A stretch of DNA of 64,000 bases from Oscillospiraceae bacterium. GTDB taxonomy: Bacteria > Bacillota > Clostridia > Oscillospirales > Ruminococcaceae. This document shows positions 42,727 through 51,954 of this stretch, in pieces. How positions within the stretch are numbered: position 1 is the first letter of the stretch; each line of letters opens with the position of its first letter. Position numbers and translations under genes: made by a program. The notes under the pieces are model-generated. The model searched no databases. It was not told the DNA's origin and saw only the letters and a list, made by a program, of their open reading frames with translations. The stretch covers positions 28,626 through 92,625 of the forward strand of contig JAEDDN010000006.1 of assembly GCA_016298065.1 (NCBI GenBank), written 5' to 3'.

Positions 42727-43020
42727 ATGGCTTCAAGTAAAAAATATTTAGAGTTTGTATTGGAACAGTTATCTGATTTAGAAAAAATAACCTACCGAGC
42801 AATGATGGGTGAGTATATAATATATTATAACGGTAAAATCATCGGCGGAATTTATGATGACCGATTTTTAGTAAAGCAAACAAAATCATCAATAAAGCTA
42901 CTTGCCGACGCTCCTCTTGAATTGCCTTACGAAGGCGCAAAGAAAATGTTTTTAGCAGATATTGATAACAAAGAGTTAATGAATAACTTAATTCCCATTA
43001 TTGCCGATGAAGTAAAATAA
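42727..43020 (+). CDS. TfoX/Sxy N-terminal domain protein
   Basis: This 97-residue stand-alone TfoX-N domain contains the typical YRAMMGEYIIYYNGKIIGGIYDDRFLVK core. In gamma-proteobacteria Sxy/TfoX promotes competence with CRP. Isolated TfoX-N proteins in Firmicutes have unknown roles and no competence gene is adjacent. It is monocistronic between a sigma-A promoter and a strong terminator. GGGG precedes the ATG. Confidence 0.88.
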   Translation: MASSKKYLEFVLEQLSDLEKITYRAMMGEYIIYYNGKIIGGIYDDRFLVKQTKSSIKLLADAPLELPYEGAKKMFLADIDNKELMNNLIPIIADEVK

Positions 43021-43049
43021 GGCGACTGAAAATCAGTCGCCTTATTTAT
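43016..43049 (+). terminator. Terminator of the TfoX-N gene
   Basis: A 14-bp perfect stem AATAAGGCGACTGA / its complement with a 3-nt loop begins at the stop codon, and a T-rich tail follows. Confidence 0.9.
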
Positions 43050-43112
43050 TTAAGACATCTTAAAAAAGCTTATTTTATTTTTTATATACATTATATAACA
43101 CCGCTTTTTTGA

Positions 43113-43141
43113 TTGACAAATACGCATAAAAAGAATATTAT
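43113..43141 (+). promoter_or_regulatory. Promoter of the polysaccharide locus
   Basis: TTGACA (43113-43118), 17 bp, TATTAT (43136-43141). An inverted repeat ACGCATAA (43122-43129) / TTATGCGT (43156-43163) spans the -10, and another TTATGCG follows at once, so this could be an operator. Confidence 0.7.
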
Positions 43142-43242
43142 AATATTATGTATTATTATGCGTTTATGCGCCTAATACTTTGAATTTTAATTTTTAAATC
43201 CACAAGATTTTTATACTCACCAAAATGCAACGGGGGAATATT

Positions 43243-44376
43243 ATGGGTAAAAAAATATATCTGTCATCACCAACAATGTACGGCGAGGAGCAACAATTTA
43301 TAAAAGAAGCCTTTGATACAAACTGGATTGCTCCCTTAGGCGCCAATGTAGACGGCTTTGAAAAAGAGCTCGGCAAATATATCGGTGTTTCCCATGTGGC
43401 AGCGTTAAGCGCAGGAACCGCTGCACTTCACATGGCTGTAAAGCTTTTGGGGATTAAGTCGGGTGATATTGTTTTATGCTCTGATTTAACCTTTTCCGCC
43501 ACAGTTAATCCCGTAGCTTACGAAAACGGCACTATGGTATTTATAGACTCGGAGAAGGACACTTGGAATATGTCTCCAGAAGCTTTAAGGCGTGCAATCA
43601 AAAAATATCCGCAGGCAAAAGCCGTAGTTATGGTAAACCTTTACGGTACGCCTGCTAAAATGGACGAGATACTTGAAATTTGTAACGAATATAATCTTCC
43701 TCTCTTGGAGGACGCCGCAGAAAGTCTCGGTGCTACATACAAAGGCAAGCAAACCGGCCGTTTCGGCAAATACGGCGCCTTTTCCTTTAACGGAAACAAA
43801 ATCATCACCACCTCAGGCGGCGGTGCGCTTGTATCCGAGGACAAAGAAGCTATCAAAAAGGTTCGCTTCTGGTCCACGCAATCAAGAGAGCCCGCAAGAC
43901 ATTATCAGCACAAGGAACTCGGCTATAACTACCGTATGTCAAATGTTGTCGCAGGTATCGGCAGAGGTCAGCTTTTACACCTTGATGAGCATATCGCTCT
44001 TAAAAAGGCAATTTACGAAACCTATAAAAAGGCTTTCTCAGATATACCCGAAATCACAATGAACCCGTTTGACGAGAAAAACAGCTCGCCTAACTTTTGG
44101 CTTTCGTGTATGCTTATAGACGAAAAATGCAAGGTAAAACCGCTTGATGTTATGGTTGCGCTCGAAAACGAAAACATTGAGTGCCGTCCTATCTGGAAGC
44201 CTATGCACATGCAACCTGTTTTTGAGGGCTGTGACTACATCACCGCTGACGACTCAGGTCTATCGGCAAGCGAGGATATCTTTAAAAGAGGACTTTGCCT
44301 GCCGTCTGACGTTAAAAACACAAAAGAGGATATGGACAGAATAATCACAATCGTAAGAAGCCTTTTCGGCAAATAG
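43243..44376 (+). CDS. DegT/DnrJ/EryC1/StrS-family sugar aminotransferase
   Basis: This PLP enzyme transaminates a keto-sugar nucleotide, giving an amino sugar for the polysaccharide. It has LSAGTAALHMAVKLLGI, DLTFSATVNPV, EDAAESLGATYKGKQTGRFG and the Schiff-base Lys in SFNGNKIITTSGGG. The C-terminal PIWKPMHMQPVF is typical of the PglE/EpsN branch that acts on UDP-4-keto-6-deoxy sugars. I chose the ATG at 43243 (GGGGG 6 bp upstream) over an ATG at 43225. The matching dehydratase is not in the window. First gene of the locus. Confidence 0.92.
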   Translation: MGKKIYLSSPTMYGEEQQFIKEAFDTNWIAPLGANVDGFEKELGKYIGVSHVAALSAGTAALHMAVKLLGIKSGDIVLCSDLTFSATVNPVAYENGTMVFIDSEKDTWNMSPEALRRAIKKYPQAKAVVMVNLYGTPAKMDEILEICNEYNLPLLEDAAESLGATYKGKQTGRFGKYGAFSFNGNKIITTSGGGALVSEDKEAIKKVRFWSTQSREPARHYQHKELGYNYRMSNVVAGIGRGQLLHLDEHIALKKAIYETYKKAFSDIPEITMNPFDEKNSSPNFWLSCMLIDEKCKVKPLDVMVALENENIECRPIWKPMHMQPVFEGCDYITADDSGLSASEDIFKRGLCLPSDVKNTKEDMDRIITIVRSLFGK

Positions 44377-44406
44377 TAATATACTCGGATTTTTGAGGTG
44401 TTTTAC

Positions 44407-45090
44407 TTGTATAGAAAATTTATTAAAAGACCTATGGACTTTACCTTGGCACTACTGGCGCTTATAGTGTTTTCGCCTATATGGTTTATAACCGGCGTTT
44501 TAGTGGCAATAAAGTTAGGTCGTCCCGTACTGTTTACACAGCTTCGTCCCGGTAAGGACGAAAAAATCTTTAAGATGTATAAATTCAGGACAATGACAAA
44601 TCAGACCGACGAAAACGGCGAGCTTTTGCCGGACGACGTAAGGCTTACAAAGTTCGGAAAATTTTTGCGTTCGACTTCGCTGGACGAACTGCCCGAGCTT
44701 ATAAACATCTTAAAGGGCGATATGAGCATAATAGGTCCACGTCCACAGCTTGTAAGAGATATGGTGTTTATGACCGATAAGCAGCGTCGTCGCCACTCGG
44801 TAAGACAAGGCTTGAGCGGCTTGGCGCAGGTAAACGGCAGAAACAACATAACCTGGGAAGAAAAAATAGAATACGATTTACAGTACATAGATAACATCAC
44901 CTTTTTTGGCGATGTAAAAATCATCTTTTTGTCGTTTATAAAAGCGTTCAAGCGTGAGGATATTGCCACCGACGGCATAGAAACCGCCGAGGATTTAGGC
45001 GATTATCTTTTAAGAACACACAAGATAGACGAGCTTGAATATACCGAAAAAATCGACGAAAGCAAACAGCTGGCAGGTACTAAAATATGA
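44407..45090 (+). CDS. Initiating phosphoglycosyltransferase (bacterial sugar transferase, PglC/EpsL type)
   Basis: It moves a sugar phosphate from a UDP-sugar to undecaprenyl phosphate and so starts the repeat unit at the inner membrane leaflet. An N-terminal hydrophobic re-entrant helix (about 12-35) precedes RPVLFTQLRPGKDEKIFKMYKFRTM, LRSTSLDELPELINIL with the catalytic Asp-Glu, and GPRPQL. The C-terminal tail is longer and acidic. The TTG at 44407 with GAGGTG 6 bp upstream is the likely start; a GTG at 44398 is part of that ribosome site. It overlaps the next gene by 4 bp (ATGA). Confidence 0.93.
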   Translation: MYRKFIKRPMDFTLALLALIVFSPIWFITGVLVAIKLGRPVLFTQLRPGKDEKIFKMYKFRTMTNQTDENGELLPDDVRLTKFGKFLRSTSLDELPELINILKGDMSIIGPRPQLVRDMVFMTDKQRRRHSVRQGLSGLAQVNGRNNITWEEKIEYDLQYIDNITFFGDVKIIFLSFIKAFKREDIATDGIETAEDLGDYLLRTHKIDELEYTEKIDESKQLAGTKI

Positions 45091-46241
45091 AAAAGATGTT
45101 GATAGTCGCTACCGTTGTATCAATGATAGAATGGTTTAACAAGGACCTTATAAATACCTTGCTCGACAGCGGTGAATATGAAATAGAGGTCGCCGTAAAT
45201 TTAGGCTACCTTTACGATACCGACAAAAAAAGGACAAACTCCTTTATAGAGTCTATGGAAGCCCGTGGGGTGATTTTCAGAAACATACCCTTTACACGTT
45301 CTCCGTTTAGCGCAAAGCTTTTTTCAAATTATAAGCTTTTAAAGGAGCTTATAAATAAAGGTAAATACGATATTATACATTGTCACACCCCTGTTGCAGG
45401 TATGCTCACAAGGGCGGCGGCTAAGAGTGCACGCAAAAAATACGGCACAAAGGTTGTGTACACAGCGCACGGCTTTCATTTCTTTAAGGGCTCATCAAAG
45501 CTTAGCTGGCTTACTTTTTACCCGGTGGAAAAGCACTACGCAAAATACACCGACCTGCTCATAACCATAAACCAAGAGGATTTTAATAGAGCTAAGACCT
45601 TTACGGCAAAAAAATGCTGTTATCTGCCGGGTGTTGGCGTTGACCTTTCTCGCTTTGACTTGCCCGACGACACAAGGGAAATTAAGCGAAATGAGTTAAA
45701 CCTCCCCTTAGATGCGACTGTGATTATTCACATCGCAGAGCTTAACAAAAATAAAAATCAGGAAAATCTTTTAAGAGCGGTTTCGTCGCTTAATAATAAA
45801 AACGCATATCTGCTCTTTTGCGGAAAAGGCGATTTGGAGGAATATTTAAAGAACCTTACAAAAGAGCTTGGCATTGAAAATAACGTCATATTTGCAGGCT
45901 TTAGAAACGATATACCCGAGCTTTTAAAAGCGTCGGATATCTTTGCTTTCCCGTCATACCGTGAAGGACTGCCTGTTTCGGTTATCGAGGCTATGGCGTC
46001 AGGTCTTGCGGTAGTTGGCTCAAAAATCAGAGGTATATCCGATTTAGTTAAGGATAACGAGGGCGGATTTTTAATAAACCCTGCAAGCTCTGATGATATA
46101 GCCGATAAATTAGATAAGCTTATTTCAGATAATGAGCTTTGTAAAAATTTCGGCGAGTTTAATAAAAATGAAGCTTCAAAATACAGTCGTGATATAGTGC
46201 TTAGCGAGCTTACAAAGCTTTATAAGGAGCTTTTGGGATAA
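45087..46241 (+). CDS. Glycosyltransferase family 4 (EpsD-like)
   Basis: The GT-B fold retaining transferase has an N-terminal acceptor domain with CHTPVAGMLTRAAAK and VYTAHGFHFF. Its C-terminal nucleotide-sugar domain carries PGVGVDLSRF, AGFRNDIPELLKASDIFAFPSYREGLPVSVIEAMASGLAVV (EX7E-type) and GGFLINP. The resemblance is to B. subtilis EpsD. It probably adds the second sugar to the lipid-linked primer (inference from gene order). 384 residues, coupled to the upstream gene by ATGA. Confidence 0.9.
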   Translation: MKKMLIVATVVSMIEWFNKDLINTLLDSGEYEIEVAVNLGYLYDTDKKRTNSFIESMEARGVIFRNIPFTRSPFSAKLFSNYKLLKELINKGKYDIIHCHTPVAGMLTRAAAKSARKKYGTKVVYTAHGFHFFKGSSKLSWLTFYPVEKHYAKYTDLLITINQEDFNRAKTFTAKKCCYLPGVGVDLSRFDLPDDTREIKRNELNLPLDATVIIHIAELNKNKNQENLLRAVSSLNNKNAYLLFCGKGDLEEYLKNLTKELGIENNVIFAGFRNDIPELLKASDIFAFPSYREGLPVSVIEAMASGLAVVGSKIRGISDLVKDNEGGFLINPASSDDIADKLDKLISDNELCKNFGEFNKNEASKYSRDIVLSELTKLYKELLG

Positions 46242-46271
46242 CCTTTAACATAAGGATATAGGAGAGATTTT

Positions 46272-47387
46272 ATGCAACAGCCGATAAGAATATTGCATTT
46301 ATTATATTGTATGGACCGTGCAGGTGCGGAAACTATGGTTATGAACTATTACCGCAACGTTGATAAAAGCAAGGTTCAGTTTGATTTTCTGCTCACCCGA
46401 GACGGTAAAAGCGACTTCGACGACGAAATTTTATCTATGGGCGGCAGAATATATCATATCCCCGGTCTTTCCTTTTCTAATCCCTTTAAATATTTAAACA
46501 GCCTAAAGGCTTTTTTAAACGAACACCCCGAATACAAGATAATCCACTCCCACACCGACTGTAAAAGCACAATTCCGCTGTGGGTTGCAAAAAAACAAAA
46601 CATTCCCGTAAGAATAAGCCATTCTCACACCTCAAGCACGGGCGGAGGCGTACAGGGAATAATAAAAAGCATAGTTAAAAAACCTATCAAAAAAGTGGCG
46701 ACAAATTACTTTGCCTGTGGCGAAGCGGCTTCAAAGTTCCTTTACGGACAGACAAGCGATGAAAACGACAAGATAAAAATTATCCCAAACGCCATAGACG
46801 CCGCCGCTTATTCTTATAATCCCGAAACAAGAAAGAGAATAAGAGCGCAGTTTAACCTTGAGGATAAATTTGTGTTAGGACACGTCGGCAGATTTGCCAC
46901 CCCTAAAAATCACGAATTTTTAATAGATATATTCTCCGCTGTTCATAAGAAAAACCCCGACACAGCCTTACTGCTTGTCGGCGAAGGAGAACTGACGGAT
47001 AAAATAAAAGAAAAAGTAAGCGCCTTAAATTTATCGGACAGCGTAGTTTTTGCAGGGTTAAGGGACGATATCCCCGATGTTTTACAGGCTATGGACTTAT
47101 TTGTTTTCCCGTCACTGTTTGAGGGCTTAGGCATTGTTGCTATAGAGGCTCAGGCGGCAGGCTTAAGGGTAATTTGCTCCGACGCCGTACCAAAGGAAGC
47201 GAATATAAGCGGGTATGTAAGCTATATTCCCTTATCAAAAAGCGCTGATGAGTGGGCCAGTGAAGTACTAAAGCTCTCAGGCGGATATACCCGAGAGAAT
47301 ACTTTTGAGCTTGTAAAAAAAGCAAATTACGATATTAAAGAAAGCGCAAAGGATTTGCAGGATTTTTATCTTGCCTTATATAACTAA
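46272..47387 (+). CDS. Glycosyltransferase family 4 (EpsF-like)
   Basis: GT-B transferase opening with ILHLLYCMDRAGAETMVMNYYRN, then HSHTDCKSTIPLWVAKK, IPNAIDAAAY, GHVGRFATPKNHEFLIDIF and FPSLFEGLGIVAIEAQAAGLRVICSD. The pattern is that of EpsF-type enzymes of exopolysaccharide loci. 371 residues, GGAGAG before the ATG, 30 bp after the previous gene. The donor sugar is unknown. Confidence 0.9.
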   Translation: MQQPIRILHLLYCMDRAGAETMVMNYYRNVDKSKVQFDFLLTRDGKSDFDDEILSMGGRIYHIPGLSFSNPFKYLNSLKAFLNEHPEYKIIHSHTDCKSTIPLWVAKKQNIPVRISHSHTSSTGGGVQGIIKSIVKKPIKKVATNYFACGEAASKFLYGQTSDENDKIKIIPNAIDAAAYSYNPETRKRIRAQFNLEDKFVLGHVGRFATPKNHEFLIDIFSAVHKKNPDTALLLVGEGELTDKIKEKVSALNLSDSVVFAGLRDDIPDVLQAMDLFVFPSLFEGLGIVAIEAQAAGLRVICSDAVPKEANISGYVSYIPLSKSADEWASEVLKLSGGYTRENTFELVKKANYDIKESAKDLQDFYLALYN

Positions 47388-47407
47388 TCATCGGAAAGGT
47401 TTTTTAA

Positions 47408-48817
47408 ATGATAATAGTATTATTTTTGGCTTTTGTGTTTGAAGCCTTTGTAGCCGACGTTTTACTTAAGGATTTTATTCCGGTAGGTCCTGACGCTCTG
47501 GTTACATTTGACAGCACCTATTATTTACCGACCTATATATACGTTATCTTTATGATCATTAACGCAATAATCGTTATTATAATGATCTTTAAGGACGAAA
47601 AAATCGGTAGATTTTCACGAAACTGCTTATTAGGCGGATTTGTGTTCAGAATCTTTCTTATGATATGGGATATAAACTGCAAAAGTATCCTTGTGCTGCC
47701 AAACGCCGGTTTTGACGATATGAAGTATTATTATGGCGCTATGAGTATTGTTATAAGAGGTAAAGAGGCAACCGGATATGATCTTGTTCTATCTGTGATT
47801 TTTAGGCTTTTCGGTATATCAAAGATGTTTGGACAGTATATAAATATCGTTATTTCCATGCTGTCTCTTATTGTTTTGGTTCATATTTTAAACCGTATTA
47901 AATTAGAAAAAAAATATAAAAACCTCGGTATACTTTTTGCTTGCTTTTTACCGATTTTCGCAATTATGAACTCTCTGCTTTTAAGAGAGAGTATGATTAT
48001 ATTCTTTTTAATGTTAACCTTTTACTTCTTTGTTCGCTGGTGGAATGACGAGGGCAATTCACTCGTGAATATGGTGCTTGCGATGGCAGGCTGTTTTGCG
48101 GCAACGTGGCTTCATTCGGGACTTATAGCATATATTACGGGATTTTTAATGATATTTGTTATCACAAAAACCATTAAGAGAAAGCGTTATGTTACCTTTG
48201 ATTCAAGAACCGTAATGCTTATGTTTTTGGCAATAGGCGTAGTGCTTATTTATACTCAAACTATCGGCAGTGACTTTTTAAGTTATCTCGGCAATATAGA
48301 TTCGGTTTCAAGTATTTCCGAAATGACCGAAAACTATGTTGACGGAAACTCAGCCTACGATATAGCCATCATTCCCGGCGACGGCATAGTTGCACTTATC
48401 GGAAATTCCCCTCTTAGAATGGTGTATTTCTTAGTATCTCCTATGCCTTGGGACTGGCGTGGTCCTTCGGATGTACTCGCCTTTGCATTCAGCGGTTGCT
48501 TTTATGTATTGTCGGTAGTTTATACTATCCGAGCCGTAAAGGTAAGCGAGGACGAAAATCACAGTCTGCTTCTTGTCCTTCTGCTTTTGGCGTTTTGCTC
48601 GGCGTTTATATTTAGCTGGGGCGTTTCAAATGCAGGAACAGCACTAAGGCACAGAGATAAATTTGCTATAAACTATATTTTAATGTTTATTATAAGTAAG
48701 TCTATTTTAGATAAGCAAAAAGGTATACCTTTATATGAAAGAATAAAACAAAAAGCTATGCGAAAAGAGAGGAAGAGAAAAAATGCCACAAATCAGTATA
48801 ATCGTTCCGGTATATAA
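47408..48817 (+). CDS. Polysaccharide polymerase-like membrane protein (Wzy/EpsG type)
   Basis: The 469-residue integral membrane protein has about 10-12 hydrophobic segments. A large loop (about 290-345) lies between later segments, a layout shared by O-antigen/EPS polymerases. LLRESMIIFFLMLTFYFFVRWW and ATWLHSGLIAYITG are reminiscent of the PF14897 (EpsG)-like group. Sequence alone cannot prove polymerisation, but no other candidate exists in the locus. The C-terminal tail is strongly basic and its last 35 bp overlap the next gene. Confidence 0.75.
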   Translation: MIIVLFLAFVFEAFVADVLLKDFIPVGPDALVTFDSTYYLPTYIYVIFMIINAIIVIIMIFKDEKIGRFSRNCLLGGFVFRIFLMIWDINCKSILVLPNAGFDDMKYYYGAMSIVIRGKEATGYDLVLSVIFRLFGISKMFGQYINIVISMLSLIVLVHILNRIKLEKKYKNLGILFACFLPIFAIMNSLLLRESMIIFFLMLTFYFFVRWWNDEGNSLVNMVLAMAGCFAATWLHSGLIAYITGFLMIFVITKTIKRKRYVTFDSRTVMLMFLAIGVVLIYTQTIGSDFLSYLGNIDSVSSISEMTENYVDGNSAYDIAIIPGDGIVALIGNSPLRMVYFLVSPMPWDWRGPSDVLAFAFSGCFYVLSVVYTIRAVKVSEDENHSLLLVLLLLAFCSAFIFSWGVSNAGTALRHRDKFAINYILMFIISKSILDKQKGIPLYERIKQKAMRKERKRKNATNQYNRSGI

Positions 48818-49784
48818 TTGCGAGGAATTTTTAAAAGACTCTGTATCCAGCCTTTTAAATCAGACCTTTAGTGATTTTGAGGTTATTTTAATTGACGATG
48901 GCTCCACCGATAACTCTCCTGCCATTTGCGATAAGCTTGCTCAAAAGGATAACAGAGTAAAGGTATTCCATACCGAAAACGGCGGTCCGTCAAGAGCTCG
49001 CAACATAGGTCTTGACAACGCCTTGGGCGATTACATTTATTTTGCTGATTCCGACGATTCAGTTGAAGCAGAATGTCTTCAGACAGCCTTAAAATATTTA
49101 AATGAAAAGGGCTTTGAAATAGTATCGTTTGGAATAACTCATATCAGAAATGACGGTTCTGATGTGATAACCTATAAATATACCGAGCTTAAAAGTAACG
49201 ACGAGTTAAAAAAGGCCTTGCCTACATATTTTAAATACTGCGACGTCAATCCTCTGTGTAATAAAATGTTTAACGCAGATATTATAAGAAAAAATAATAT
49301 CCGCTTTTTAGAGGGCACCGTTGTCGAGGAAGACCTTATGTTTAACCTTGAGGTATTTAAGCACACAAACAGTATGGTCATAATCCCCGAAGCGTTTTAC
49401 AACTATAACTGCAGAACCGAAGGCAGCGTTACCACAAAATATAACCCAAATAAATTTGTCTGTATTAAAAAAGCATACACAAATGAGCTTACACTCTTTA
49501 ACGAATGGGGTGTTAATACCCTTGACCAAATGCTTCATAATAAATACTTAACCCATTTAAGCGCTACTATAAATAACCTTATGTATAAAGACTGTGATAT
49601 GACAAAAGCGCAAAAAATCGGAAGTATTAAGGAATATCTCACCGACGAGGTTTCGTTAAGTTGCTGTGAAAAGTGTATCCCCGACAACAAGCGCAATAAA
49701 ATGATAATGTTTTTTATAAAACACAATATGGCGAAAACGGCATACAATATTCATCACCTTGTTTTTAAGCTAAAGGGAAGATAA
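48783..49784 (+). CDS. Glycosyltransferase family 2
   Basis: GT-A fold inverting transferase: ISIIVPVYNCEEFLKDSVSSLLNQTFSDFEVILIDDGSTDNS, the ENGGPSRARNIGLDNA acceptor loop and the metal-binding ADSDD. The later EGTVVEEDLMFNLEVF is the catalytic-base region. 333 residues. GAGGAAGAG precedes the ATG, inside the end of the polymerase-like gene, so translation is coupled. Donor and acceptor are unknown. Confidence 0.92.
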   Translation: MPQISIIVPVYNCEEFLKDSVSSLLNQTFSDFEVILIDDGSTDNSPAICDKLAQKDNRVKVFHTENGGPSRARNIGLDNALGDYIYFADSDDSVEAECLQTALKYLNEKGFEIVSFGITHIRNDGSDVITYKYTELKSNDELKKALPTYFKYCDVNPLCNKMFNADIIRKNNIRFLEGTVVEEDLMFNLEVFKHTNSMVIIPEAFYNYNCRTEGSVTTKYNPNKFVCIKKAYTNELTLFNEWGVNTLDQMLHNKYLTHLSATINNLMYKDCDMTKAQKIGSIKEYLTDEVSLSCCEKCIPDNKRNKMIMFFIKHNMAKTAYNIHHLVFKLKGR

Positions 49785-49787
49785 TTT

Positions 49788-50897
49788 ATGAAAAAAAAGC
49801 TTTTATTTTTAACAACTGCCTTTGATACCGGCGGTACTGAAAAGGTAACGCTTGATATTGTCAATAATCTTAATCCCGATAAGTATGACATCACCCTTAT
49901 GACAATGTATAACGGCGGACTTTATCAGTCACAGTTAAAGCCGTATATACACGTTAAGTATTTTTTCCCACGCTTTATACGCTATGTAATAAGGTTGGTT
50001 GAGTTTTTACCGAGAGGTTTTATCTACAGATTTTTTATAAAGGACAAATACGATATCGAGATTGCCTGTGGCGATACTCACCCCACCAGAGTTATCGGCG
50101 GCTCGCCTAACAAAGACTCTGTAAAAATCTCGTGGACGCATATGGACGTTATTGAGCGTGGCTACAACGGCTTTGGTATGAAATCCGAAAAAGGCCGTCA
50201 CAAGCACTATCAAAACTATGATTATATAGTAAATGTGTCAGAGGAGTGTAAGGATAAGTTTATTCAGAAATTCGGCTTTGAGGATAAAGCTTTGGTTATA
50301 CATAATCCCGTGCCGACCGAGGATGTTATAAAAAAATCCTTGCTCTCCTGTGATATAACGCTAAGTAAAAATGAATTTAACGTGGTTTTAATCGGACGTA
50401 TGACTCCGCAAAAAGGCTTTGACAGGCTTCTTGAAGCGCAAAAAAGGCTTGTTTGTGAGGGTATTAAACAGCACATTTATATTATCGGCGACGGTATGGA
50501 CCGTGGGGATTTGGAAAAATACATTGAGGAAAATAATCTCTCCGACAGCGTTACGCTGCTCGGCTTTTTGGAAAACCCCTATAACGTATTAAAACAAGCT
50601 GATTTGTTTTTGGTCGCTTCCAGAGACGAGTCTTTTTGCCTTGTATTAGCCGAAGCTATGATTTTGGGTGTTCCCGTTATGAGTACAAGGTGTACAGGCC
50701 CTACCGAGCTTTTGGAAAACGGCAAAAACGGTTTGCTTGTAGATAATAACACCGACGCCATTTACGAGGGCTTAAAAAAGATAAGAACCGATAATGACGT
50801 TTACGAAAACTTAAAAGTCCTTGCTAAAAACAATGTAGACAAATTTAACTTTGAAGAGCAAATGGCTAAAATCGAGGAGCTTTTTGACAGGGAGTGA
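49788..50897 (+). CDS. Glycosyltransferase family 4
   Basis: GT-B transferase with TTAFDTGGTEKVTLDIVNNL at the N terminus, SWTHMDV, VSEECKDKFIQKFG, VLIGRMTPQKGFDRLLEAQKRL, and the C-terminal DLFLVASRDESFCLVLAEAMILGVPVMSTRCTGPTELLENGKNGLLV. Four bp separate it from the previous gene. 369 residues. Donor unknown. Confidence 0.9.
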   Translation: MKKKLLFLTTAFDTGGTEKVTLDIVNNLNPDKYDITLMTMYNGGLYQSQLKPYIHVKYFFPRFIRYVIRLVEFLPRGFIYRFFIKDKYDIEIACGDTHPTRVIGGSPNKDSVKISWTHMDVIERGYNGFGMKSEKGRHKHYQNYDYIVNVSEECKDKFIQKFGFEDKALVIHNPVPTEDVIKKSLLSCDITLSKNEFNVVLIGRMTPQKGFDRLLEAQKRLVCEGIKQHIYIIGDGMDRGDLEKYIEENNLSDSVTLLGFLENPYNVLKQADLFLVASRDESFCLVLAEAMILGVPVMSTRCTGPTELLENGKNGLLVDNNTDAIYEGLKKIRTDNDVYENLKVLAKNNVDKFNFEEQMAKIEELFDRE

Positions 50898-50901
50898 GCT
50901 T

Positions 50902-51933
50902 ATGGAAGATAAAAAGGTAAGCATAATTGTTCCTATATATAACGCCGAAAAATACTTAAAGGCTACTGTAGAGTCGATTTTGGCACAAACTTATAAAAAC
51001 ATAGAGCTAATCCTTATAGATGACGGCTCTAAGGATTTATCCGGCGCTATTTGCGATGAATTTGCCGAAAAAGACGATAGAGTAAAGGTAATTCACAAAC
51101 AAAACGACGGCGTTTCAATGGCAAGAAACGACGGACTCAACGCCGCAACAGGCGACTATATAGGCTTTGTTGACGCAGACGACACCATAAAGCCCTATAT
51201 GTATGAGCGCCTTGTAAAAGCTATAGAAAAGTATAATGCCCAAATGGCTATGGGCTCGTATGACAAGGTAGAAGTGTACTCGGGAAAGGTTACCACGGTA
51301 GAAATCCCATACGCTAATTCCGGCGACAAAACGGTAGTGGATAGCGTAATATTCCAGATGGCGTTTTGGAACTGTAGAAGAAACGGCCTTGCTATGCCGA
51401 CCATTTACGGCAGTACCTGGCCTAACCTTTATCTTGCAAGCATTATAAAGGAAAATAAGCTTTATTTTGATAAGCAGATAGTTTTGGGTGAGGATATGCT
51501 ATTTAACCTTAAATATCTGCTTCTTATAGATAAAATTTCCTTTGTTAAGGAAAGCTTATACGAATATAATATGTTTTCCTCCTCTGCTACGAGAGGAAAG
51601 CGCCCTAAGCTTTGGGAGCAGTATTTAACGTTACTTAAAGAACAACACGAGCTTTTAAAAGATAGATTTCACTACGACGGCGACTATACCTACAATATGC
51701 ATTTTCAGGTGATAAATTTTGCTACCGGCGTTATCGAGGAGCAAATTTGTCCTGCTAAGGATATGTCTTTTGGTCAAAAGTTAAAAGGTATAAGACAAAT
51801 TACCTCGTCAAAGGAAGTCAGGGAGGCGCTAAAGGGCTTAAAGGGCTTTCCGCTTTCAAACAAAGACAAGGTAAAATTCGTATGCTTTAAATTAAAGTTT
51901 AACCTCGCAATTTATTTCTGGCTTAACCACTAA
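50902..51933 (+). CDS. Glycosyltransferase family 2
   Basis: GT-A transferase with VSIIVPIYNAEKYLKATVESILAQTYKNIELILIDDGS, NDGVSMARNDGLNAATGDYIGFVDADD and LGEDMLFNLKYL. I chose the ATG at 50902, 4 bp after the upstream stop with GGGAG before it; an ATG at 50851 lies inside the preceding gene and would add 17 residues unlike the family. 343 residues. A C-terminal helical part of about 100 residues follows the GT domain. Confidence 0.92.
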   Translation: MEDKKVSIIVPIYNAEKYLKATVESILAQTYKNIELILIDDGSKDLSGAICDEFAEKDDRVKVIHKQNDGVSMARNDGLNAATGDYIGFVDADDTIKPYMYERLVKAIEKYNAQMAMGSYDKVEVYSGKVTTVEIPYANSGDKTVVDSVIFQMAFWNCRRNGLAMPTIYGSTWPNLYLASIIKENKLYFDKQIVLGEDMLFNLKYLLLIDKISFVKESLYEYNMFSSSATRGKRPKLWEQYLTLLKEQHELLKDRFHYDGDYTYNMHFQVINFATGVIEEQICPAKDMSFGQKLKGIRQITSSKEVREALKGLKGFPLSNKDKVKFVCFKLKFNLAIYFWLNH

Positions 51934-51954
51934 GCTGTTTAAAGGAGACTTGAC

